From positions 1 to 32,662 of the forward strand of contig CALXFG010000024.1 of NCBI GenBank assembly GCA_944387505.1: a stretch of DNA of 32,662 bases, given 5' to 3'. Numbering within the stretch: position 1 is the first letter of the stretch; each line of letters begins with the position of its first letter. The translations under genes were made by a program, and so were the position numbers. Below, in pieces: positions 1 through 4,820 of the stretch. The stretch is from an uncultured Clostridia bacterium. GTDB taxonomy: Bacteria > Bacillota > Clostridia > TANB77 > CAG-508. The notes beneath the pieces are model-generated. The model had not been told where the DNA came from. It saw only the letters and a program-made list of their open reading frames with translations, and ran no database searches.

Positions 1-77
1 GCCCTGTACAATACAGAGTTCATTCCCAAGCTGCCTAGTACCTAGTCAAAAGTGTCCAATTTTTTGGGGTCAGTACA
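1..77. mobile_element. End of an IS3-like insertion sequence (remnant, runs off the left edge)
   Basis: The sequence ending in GGGGTCAGTACA at about 77 has the look of the terminal inverted repeat of IS3-family (IS150-group) elements, which read TGTACTGACCCC inward from the end. The adjoining stretch to the window edge would then be the inside of the element, whose transposase lies outside the window. No opposite end or target duplication can be seen here. The assignment rests on recalled IS termini and has moderate confidence. Confidence 0.45.
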
Positions 78-174
78 AAAAAATCTGGTTGATTTTTTTG
101 TTATCTAAAAACAATATAAAAATCATCCAAATGAAAGTCATGTGCTTCGAAGAAAGTTCAAGGAGGTGGTTTTA

Positions 175-495
175 TTGGAGCAAGAATTAGCATATTCTTT
201 TCACTTAAATAGTGATAAAAATATATAGTTATACAAACGAGAATGTCCGGAAACTAAAAAATTATACTAAAGATGTAAAGATATCACTAAAATAGTTAGA
301 AGTGTAAATGACTTAAATATGGTGATTAAGGATTTTGAATATAATTCTTTTGAAATAGCACAAGAAAATCGTTCTCTAAAATATCAGTTAGAGTTAAAAG
401 ATGATGAAAATGAAATTGCAAATAATATTGCTAGAAAAGTAAAACCAAAAGAAGAAATAAGTGATAAGACTAAAAGGAAAAAAGTTTTGAATTAA
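175..495 (+). pseudogene. Broken small gene with two in-frame stop codons
   Basis: A good ribosome-binding site (AGGAGGTG at about 161-168) precedes a TTG start at 175. From there one frame reads coherently to a TAA at 493-495, about 106 codons, apart from TAG at 226-228 and TAA at 268-270. Both stops differ by one C-to-T change from glutamine codons (CAG, CAA), so nonsense decay of an intact gene is the simplest reading. Downstream of the second stop the frame is lysine- and glutamate-rich and helix-prone, ending in a run of basic residues. Re-initiation at ATG 319 would give a 58-residue protein, but no ribosome-binding site is evident there. The family is not recognised. It sits between an IS end and a transglutaminase-like gene, consistent with a decaying accessory region. 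Confidence 0.5.
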
Positions 496-513
496 AGTAA
501 GGAGTTAAAAGTT

Positions 514-642
514 ATGGAAGAAACTGAAAGAAATAAGATAATTTTATATTTGTTTAATAGTTTAAATCATAAAATATAATACTTATCTAAAATGCAAAAA
601 GGAAATTGTGAAATTTTACAAAAATGTTCAAATATAGTATAA
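514..642 (+). pseudogene. Second small interrupted reading frame
   Basis: ATG 514 lies 9 bases after AAGGAG (499-504) and opens a 21-codon frame closed by TAA at 577-579. The same frame then continues for 20 more codons to TAA at 640-642. The internal stop would again be one C-to-T change from a glutamine codon, as in the preceding broken gene. The peptide is unrecognised. The 3' end overlaps a strong promoter, so this may be only a leader-sized ORF. Low confidence. Confidence 0.25.
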
Positions 643-643
643 T
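615..643 (+). promoter_or_regulatory. Sigma-A-type promoter for the transglutaminase-like gene
   Basis: TTTACA (615-620) and a perfect TATAAT (638-643) are separated by 17 bases. Transcription would start near 650, leaving a leader of about 60 nt before ATG 713. Confidence 0.65.
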
Positions 644-712
644 ATTAGCAGTATTTTAGATTAGAAAAGATTTTGAAATTATATATACTAATTGAGAAAT
701 GAGGTGTAAAAG

Positions 713-2071
713 ATGAATTATGGAAAAGAGATTAACTATGACTTAATAGACGAATTATACTACGAATGGCATAATGAACGTGATCCGTTCGCTAAAAGAA
801 ATAAAAGAGATGAAATTAAAAGAAAAATATCTCCATATGAATTTTTAGTTTATAGTTCTAGAAATTCATATATGCCTTTTAAGATATTTAGAAATATTTT
901 CGGATTATCAGATTTATTTGATACACTTGAAAAAATGCAAATGCAAGGCAAAGACATTAGTCATTTAACTAATCAATTATTATTAATAGAAACTCCAGAA
1001 GATATAAGAGATTTAAACAATTTTGCAAGAAGAGAGACAACTTCGGAAGTAAGTAATTTATATTGTGTATGTACGGGAAATAATATATTTAGATATGGAG
1101 ATGTCAAAAGTATAGGGAAAAAATTTTCGAATATACATGTTAATCACTTAAGTTTAGGACAAATAGAAGATATGATTAAATCACAAAATGATTATAAAGG
1201 TATACCAATTAATATAACTATAGATAATATAGGGCAACTTCCATTAGATAAATTAGCTTATATTGAAACTAATTTTGATGTTGAAGGAATACAAATATCA
1301 GACAGAGATAAAGTTGATCAAGCTCATCAAGGTGAACGTATTCCTTTAAATTTAAGAACTTATAAACAAGTTAGAACAATAGCAAATAATATTATTAGTA
1401 AACTTTATATTGATAAGAATTCGAATTCAGATAAAATGCATAATGATTTTCAACTTGCCATACAAATAATAGACGAGATTGCACACAGAATTGATTACGA
1501 TTATGATGCAGAAAATAAGCCACGTTCTTCTGATGAGGTAATAAATGCTAGCGGAATGGTAGGATTATTAACAGGAAAATCATTATGTAAGGGGTATTCG
1601 GAAATTTTAAGGAATATTTTAAGTTGTGTAGATGTTGAATGCACAGTTATCGATGGTACTGATATGAATAATAACGCTCATACATGGAATCAGGTTAAGT
1701 TAGGAGATAGATGGTTTAATGTAGATTTAACTTATGCTAGAAATGCAATATGTAATGGAAAGCCATCTGGAGATTTGTTTATGTCAGATATGGCTTTTTA
1801 TGGGAATAGAAAACAATACACATTTGAAAAGGGACAAGAGGTTAATGGTAAAAAGGTAGAAAGTACTGTAATGATAGGAGGTCATTCATCACAAGTTTAT
1901 GGTTCAAATTGTAGACAAAGTGGGGCTTATATTACTCCATATTTAACCTACATTTTAATGGAAAAATCTAGAAATTATAATGAAAATTATAATGGAATTA
2001 TACAATATGTAGGAAGTGACGTTGAAAAAGCACGTTCTGAATCTAGAACAACTAGTAACCCACAACGTTAA
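713..2071 (+). CDS. Transglutaminase-like cysteine protease-fold protein
   Basis: A 452-residue protein with a C-terminal transglutaminase-like domain at about residues 280-345. The catalytic triad can be read off: Cys292 in GKSLCKGYSE, His323 in NNAHTWNQV and Asp338 in WFNVDLTYA, in the spacing usual for the Transglut_core fold. In bacteria such domains act as cysteine proteases, amidases or cross-linkers, so the reaction cannot be named. Residues 1-270 are not recognised; the stretch around 110-205 could be a leucine-rich-like or scaffold region. There is no signal peptide or membrane segment, so the product is probably cytoplasmic or exported by a non-classical route. The tail is Ser/Thr/Arg-rich. 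The start is set by GAGGTG six bases upstream. It has its own strong promoter and no operon partner, in an accessory strip beside an IS end and a probable toxin-antitoxin locus. Confidence 0.75.
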   Translation: MNYGKEINYDLIDELYYEWHNERDPFAKRNKRDEIKRKISPYEFLVYSSRNSYMPFKIFRNIFGLSDLFDTLEKMQMQGKDISHLTNQLLLIETPEDIRDLNNFARRETTSEVSNLYCVCTGNNIFRYGDVKSIGKKFSNIHVNHLSLGQIEDMIKSQNDYKGIPINITIDNIGQLPLDKLAYIETNFDVEGIQISDRDKVDQAHQGERIPLNLRTYKQVRTIANNIISKLYIDKNSNSDKMHNDFQLAIQIIDEIAHRIDYDYDAENKPRSSDEVINASGMVGLLTGKSLCKGYSEILRNILSCVDVECTVIDGTDMNNNAHTWNQVKLGDRWFNVDLTYARNAICNGKPSGDLFMSDMAFYGNRKQYTFEKGQEVNGKKVESTVMIGGHSSQVYGSNCRQSGAYITPYLTYILMEKSRNYNENYNGIIQYVGSDVEKARSESRTTSNPQR

Positions 2072-2080
2072 AGAAAATGA

Positions 2081-2109
2081 TTGACAATAAAAAGAAATCT
2101 TAGTATAAT
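2081..2109 (+). promoter_or_regulatory. Consensus promoter for a small antisense-type RNA
   Basis: TTGACA (2081-2086), a 17-base spacer and TATAAT (2104-2109) form a perfect consensus sigma-A promoter. No convincing plus-strand gene follows. The transcript would start near 2116 and meet a terminator hairpin by about 2205, so its likely product is a short RNA. Confidence 0.75.
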
Positions 2110-2115
2110 AGTTAT

Positions 2116-2205
2116 AGGAAATGAAAGTCACAGAAATGTGTGCTACCATATAAAATTATATGATAAAACACCACAAAGCTTGGCAGAGCAAATGTGGTGC
2201 TTTTA
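2116..2205 (+). ncRNA. Candidate antitoxin small RNA of about 90 nt
   Basis: This RNA is predicted from the consensus promoter at 2081-2109 and the intrinsic terminator at 2165-2205. It converges on the minus-strand toxin gene and shares the terminator hairpin with it, so the two RNAs are complementary over that hairpin. It also carries TGTGCTACCATATA (2139-2152), which matches 13 of 14 bases of the plus strand at the toxin start (2309-2322). The RNA could therefore pair in a second place, across the toxin AUG. This double contact (shared terminator plus repeat at the start codon) is how RNA II of the pAD1 par locus silences Fst. Transcription is inferred, not shown. Confidence 0.6.
2165..2205. 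terminator. Bidirectional terminator shared by toxin mRNA and small RNA
   Basis: CACCACA (2169-2175) pairs with TGTGGTG (2193-2199) around a 17-base loop that can form a short inner GCT/AGC stem. TTTT follows on the plus strand, and AAAA precedes the hairpin, so it gives a U-run in either direction. Confidence 0.65.
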
Positions 2206-2319
2206 TTATTTGCTCAAAATTACTACTATTGCAATAATCAAGGCAAATGCTATAATAGTCATTCCTACGAAACTGTAGAAAAGTAAGTATATTATCATTA
2301 ACATAGCTTGTTCTACCAT
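2206..2319 (-). CDS. Small hydrophobic membrane peptide, candidate type I toxin
   Basis: A 37-residue peptide read from ATG 2319 with a strong Shine-Dalgarno GGAGG (2329-2333) nine bases upstream. It begins MVEQAM and is then one long hydrophobic helix of Ile, Leu, Val, Ala, Phe and Met to a short polar end (LSK). That is the form of single-span membrane toxins of type I systems such as TxpA, BsrG and Fst, which depolarise or disturb the membrane when overproduced. It lacks the charged, Trp-containing tail of Fst and is not recognised as a named family. The gene is flanked by its own promoter, an SD-masking hairpin and a terminator shared with an opposing small RNA. Alternative readings are a holin-like peptide or a small membrane regulator. 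The ORF is well supported; the toxin role is inferred from layout. Confidence 0.65.
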   Translation of the reverse strand: MVEQAMLMIIYLLFYSFVGMTIIAFALIIAIVVILSK

Positions 2320-2326
2320 ATAGCAC

Positions 2327-2366
2327 CACCTCCATTCTCACAACTTATGTTGTGAGAATGGAGGTG
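2327..2366 (-). promoter_or_regulatory. 18-bp perfect hairpin masking the toxin ribosome-binding site
   Basis: CACCTCCATTCTCACAAC (2327-2344) and its exact complement (2349-2366) flank a 4-base loop. In the minus-strand mRNA the 3' arm contains GGAGGTG, the Shine-Dalgarno site of the 37-residue ORF, fully paired with CACCTCC. Translation of the toxin should be blocked unless the hairpin is opened by RNA processing or by a ribosome moving through it. Further upstream in the same leader, TATAACGC and GCGTTATA (2383-2390, 2429-2436) can close another stem. Confidence 0.7.
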
Positions 2367-2451
2367 ACAAACCACATCTGCTTATAACGCTGCCAACTTG
2401 CGAAGCAATTTGTGTATTATTCAGGTAAGCGTTATATCTAGATATTCTCAT
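2338..2451 (-). CDS. Possible leader ORF upstream of the toxin
   Basis: ATG 2451 opens a 37-codon frame (starting MRISRYNAYL) that ends at TGA 2340-2338, inside the SD-masking hairpin. With the predicted start of transcription near 2459 it would be almost leaderless; AGGA lies too close to the ATG to be a normal ribosome-binding site. If translated, ribosomes would melt the left arm and free the toxin SD, as mok translation drives hok. An open frame of this size can arise by chance, so this is speculative. Confidence 0.25.
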   Translation of the reverse strand: MRISRYNAYLNNTQIASQVGSVISRCGLSPPFSQHKL

Positions 2452-2465
2452 TTCCTATGGTTACC

Positions 2466-2494
2466 AATATACTACATTTTTAGATAAAAAACAA
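2466..2494 (-). promoter_or_regulatory. Promoter of the toxin mRNA
   Basis: Read on the minus strand, TTGTTT (2494-2489), a 17-base spacer and TATATT (2471-2466). The start of transcription would be near 2459, giving a structured leader of about 140 nt before the toxin ATG. Both this RNA and the opposing small RNA would begin with the same ATAGGAAATGA sequence (2458-2448 and 2114-2124), an 11-bp inverted repeat framing the locus. Confidence 0.5.
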
Positions 2495-2556
2495 GCGAAC
2501 ATGGTAAAAATTTACAATTAATTTTTAGTATAAATAGATGAAATATAAATTCAGAT

Positions 2557-2585
2557 TTGAAATATTATGTAAAATATAGTATAAT
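2557..2585 (+). promoter_or_regulatory. Promoter of the GC-richer orphan gene
   Basis: TTGAAA (2557-2562), a 17-base spacer and TATAAT (2580-2585), about 78 bases before the ATG at 2663. The leader otherwise shows no obvious structure. Confidence 0.6.
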
Positions 2586-2662
2586 AAGAAATGGATTATC
2601 GAAAAGATAAACGCTGAAACAGGAAATCTAACAACTAACGAATTAAGGAGGACAATGAAAGT

Positions 2663-3217
2663 ATGAGTTATGATTCACGGTTGCAAGGTATGATAGCAAT
2701 GGCTATTGGAATGGGTTCTGAGAATGCATATGAAGGACTTGAAACAGTCCAAAATGCTGAACAGAGCAGGGGAACATGTAGATTGCCTCGAGATATGAGG
2801 CCGAGTCAAGCGGCTTTCGAAACACTTGGTTTTACCTTTACGGATATAGGCGATGATGTTTTGTTTGAAGCAACTTTGCCTAAAGGGTGGTCAACACAGG
2901 AGCTTCCTGGCTCAAGTATTTTGCGAGCAAACCTGCTTGACAGTAAGGGGCGCGTTCGTGGTAGTTACAGATATAAAGGGTCATTCTATGAACGCTATGG
3001 TCATATGAGTCTGATTGAAAGATACCGATTAACCGATCAATATGAGGACGGTTCTATAAATGTTGTTGTTATAGATGAGGACGGTTCGGTTATCTTCAAT
3101 GCTGGTCGGTGTGAAGAAACATTTACAGAAGAATATGATAAACTCGTTGCAAAAGCTGAAGAGTACCTGATGGATAACTATCCTGAGTGGAAAGATGCTA
3201 CTAAATATTGGGACTAA
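2663..3217 (+). CDS. Uncharacterised 184-residue protein, probably acquired
   Basis: The family is not recognised. The product is soluble and acidic, with no signal peptide or membrane span. The N-terminus is rich in Met, Gly and Ala; the middle (about residues 50-145) reads as alternating beta-type stretches, including RGSYRYKGSFYERYGHMSLI; the end is a Glu/Lys helix. The ribosome-binding site AAGGAGG (2645-2651) lies 11 bases before the ATG. A three-codon ORF (ATG 2655) overlaps the start by ATGA, which is probably incidental. Base composition is clearly higher in GC than its neighbours, with codons such as CGC, CGG and GGC that are rare elsewhere in the window, which points to transfer from another genome, perhaps by plasmid or phage. 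It forms a self-contained unit with its own promoter and a strong terminator. Confidence 0.7.
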   Translation: MSYDSRLQGMIAMAIGMGSENAYEGLETVQNAEQSRGTCRLPRDMRPSQAAFETLGFTFTDIGDDVLFEATLPKGWSTQELPGSSILRANLLDSKGRVRGSYRYKGSFYERYGHMSLIERYRLTDQYEDGSINVVVIDEDGSVIFNAGRCEETFTEEYDKLVAKAEEYLMDNYPEWKDATKYWD

Positions 3218-3253
3218 CTAGTCTTTTCTTGTAATCTTTCTACGTGATAACTA

Positions 3254-3291
3254 CCACCGACAATTGAAAAATTGTTGGTGGTTAGTTTTTT
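3254..3291 (+). terminator. Intrinsic terminator of the orphan gene
   Basis: A 12-bp stem (CCACCGACAATT with AATTGTTGGTGG, one G-U pair) with a GAAA tetraloop, followed a few bases later by TTTTTT. Confidence 0.85.
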
Positions 3292-3334
3292 ATTTCTTAT
3301 AATTATTATATATAGATTTTTTTAGTCAAATAGT

Positions 3335-3937
3335 TTAATTTGCAAGAAATTTCACAAAAAGTTTTTGTAAATTTATTGCTTGCTCTTTATCTAATTTCTC
3401 ATTTGTAAGCTCATTGTTAGAAATAATTCTAATTCCAATACATGGAATTCCAAATAGATTGCATACACAATATGTTCCAATACTTTCCATATCTTCAGAA
3501 AGATGATGAAATTGGTTTTGTAACCACATAATTCTATCATATTCTCGATTAAATACATCTCCACTTCCTAATGTTCCCGTATAAATTGCATTTTCATGAT
3601 TTGTTTCAAAGAAATCTTTAAAAAGCTTTACTAATTTTGCATCTCCACTTTGTATTTCTTTTCCTCTTTTATTAGGCTCCCATTCAAAAGGATTAGAAGA
3701 ATGCCCTTCTTCTTTTGTCGGCATTGAAAAAGCATTAATATTGCAACATTTTTCACCAATAATAATATCACCAATATGAATATTTGATTTATGAGCTCCT
3801 GCAATTCCTTGGTCAATCACAATATCTGGGTGAAAGGTCAAAATAGCAATCGTGGTTGCAGTAGTGGCATTCACAACACCTACTAATGTTTTGGAAATAA
3901 TGACTTTTGAGGCATGAATGTAACCTGTATAAAATTC
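3335..3937 (-). pseudogene. 5'-truncated MTA/SAH nucleosidase-like gene
   Basis: The frame encodes the central and C-terminal parts of a 5'-methylthioadenosine/S-adenosylhomocysteine nucleosidase-like protein. Family features are seen at VVNATTATTIA, DQGIAGAHKSNIHIGDIII and SEDMESIG, which carries the catalytic-region DMES in place of the usual DMEG. Reading upstream of the GTG codon at 3874, the frame stays similar to the family (EFYTGYIHASKVIISKT) up to about 3937. It then becomes unlike it, with no ATG and no ribosome-binding site. The first 40 or so residues, including the N-terminal Glu of the active site (normally in GAMEEE), are missing. The break lies next to the cad operator region, so the 5' end may have been lost when the cad operon arrived. 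A short product from the GTG start seems unlikely to work as an enzyme. Confidence 0.6.
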
Positions 3938-3982
3938 ATATATGAATAAAACAAATTTGTCAATAAAAATATAGAAAATGTA

Positions 3983-4012
3983 TTGACAATTGAATAATTA
4001 TTCAACTATAAT
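3983..4012 (+). promoter_or_regulatory. cad operon promoter
   Basis: TTGACA (3983-3988) and TATAAT (4007-4012) with an 18-base spacer. The spacer is filled by a perfect 16-bp palindrome, so repressor binding would directly block RNA polymerase. Confidence 0.75.
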
Positions 4013-4079
4013 AAAGTAAAGAATGATTGAATAGTTATTCAACTATAATATAGTAAAAGATAATTGAATATACATTCAA
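3990..4079 (+). promoter_or_regulatory. Three regularly spaced CadC/ArsR-type operators
   Basis: Three palindromes of the form TTGAATA..TATTCAA begin at 3990, 4027 and 4064, exactly 37 bases apart: TTGAATAATTATTCAA (perfect), TTGAATAGTTATTCAA and TTGAATATACATTCAA. Each lies in a longer direct repeat that continues with CAACTATAATA or a close variant. The first sits between the -35 and -10 boxes; the others lie in the transcribed leader. The second repeat copies a TATAAT (4044-4049). They precede cadC, whose product is the obvious ligand. Confidence 0.75.
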
Positions 4080-4103
4080 CTGTATATAGAAAGGAGAAAA
4101 AAT

Positions 4104-4466
4104 ATGGTTGCAAGAATTGAGACATGTGATTGTAATAGTATTCATCAAGATGTGGTTGATACTGTAAAAGAACACATGTTATCAGATACAAAAATAGAAG
4201 CATTAGCAAATTTTTATAAAATATTTAGTGATAATACAAAAATAAAAATATTATGGGCTTTAGATGTTCATGAAATGTGTGTGTGTGACTTAGCAGTATT
4301 AACCAATATGACAAAATCAGCAATTTCACACCAATTAAGAGCATTAAAAGAAGCAAATTTAGTAAAATATAGAAGAGATGGCAAAAATGTATATTATTCA
4401 TTATCAGATACTTGTGCACGACAAATTATAGAAAATGGTATTTTACACACAATAAACAAAATTTAA
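4104..4466 (+). CDS. cadC: CadC-type ArsR/SmtB metal-sensing repressor
   Basis: A 120-residue winged-helix repressor that releases DNA on binding Cd, Pb or Zn. Sensor residues are visible: Cys8 and Cys10 in the N-terminal CDC, and the pair in EMCVCDL on the helix before the recognition helix, which together form the alpha-3N thiolate site of CadC. The recognition helix is SAISHQLRALKEANLV and the wing is YRRDGKNVYYSL. Length fits the family (about 120). AGAAAGGAG precedes the ATG. It heads the operon HMA protein-CadA and should repress itself through the three operators directly upstream. Confidence 0.9.
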   Translation: MVARIETCDCNSIHQDVVDTVKEHMLSDTKIEALANFYKIFSDNTKIKILWALDVHEMCVCDLAVLTNMTKSAISHQLRALKEANLVKYRRDGKNVYYSLSDTCARQIIENGILHTINKI

Positions 4467-4579
4467 GAATACCTTAAAATAAATTGATAAAACATTAAGA
4501 AAATTAGTACTATATATCAAAATTGCTTAACTAGGATGAAAATCAAGAAGTGAATAAAAAAGAAAGGAAAGGAATTTTT

Positions 4580-4801
4580 ATGAAAAAGAATTATATCTTA
4601 GAAGATTTAGATTGTGCAAATTGTGCAGCAAAAATAGAAGAAGGAGTAAAAAAGTTAGAAGGTGTTATAGAATGTTCTGTAAGTTTTGTCACGGAAAAAA
4701 TGATTGTAGAAATTGAAGATGGAAAAGAAAAAGAAGTAGAAAAAGAGATTAAAAAAGTAGTTAAAAAAATAGAGCCTGATACAACATTAAAAGAAGCATA
4801 G
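4580..4801 (+). CDS. Free-standing heavy-metal-associated (HMA) domain protein
   Basis: A 73-residue ferredoxin-like metal carrier with the metal site DCANCA (two Cys near residues 10 and 13), then a lysine/glutamate-rich end. Such domains bind soft metal ions and pass them to P1B ATPases. The ATG at 4580 is preferred over an in-frame ATG at 4550 because AAAGGAAAGG lies just before it and the HMA fold begins there; the earlier start would add ten residues. It sits 19 bases before cadA. In most CadA/ZntA proteins this domain is fused to the ATPase N-terminus; here it is a separate gene and the ATPase lacks it. Confidence 0.85.
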   Translation: MKKNYILEDLDCANCAAKIEEGVKKLEGVIECSVSFVTEKMIVEIEDGKEKEVEKEIKKVVKKIEPDTTLKEA

Positions 4802-4820
4802 AAAAGAGGTGAGCTAATAC

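Noticed and set aside
175..642. Stop-codon reassignment or readthrough at TAG 226 and TAA 268
   Set aside because: Well-supported genes in the window end at TAA, TAG and TGA in the expected places, and no suppressor tRNA or recoding hairpin is seen.
2081..2278. A 65-codon plus-strand frame over the toxin-antitoxin locus, and a 61-codon minus-strand frame at 2156-2341
   Set aside because: Neither has a usable ribosome-binding site. Both overlap the promoter, terminator and toxin ORF, which explain the region better.
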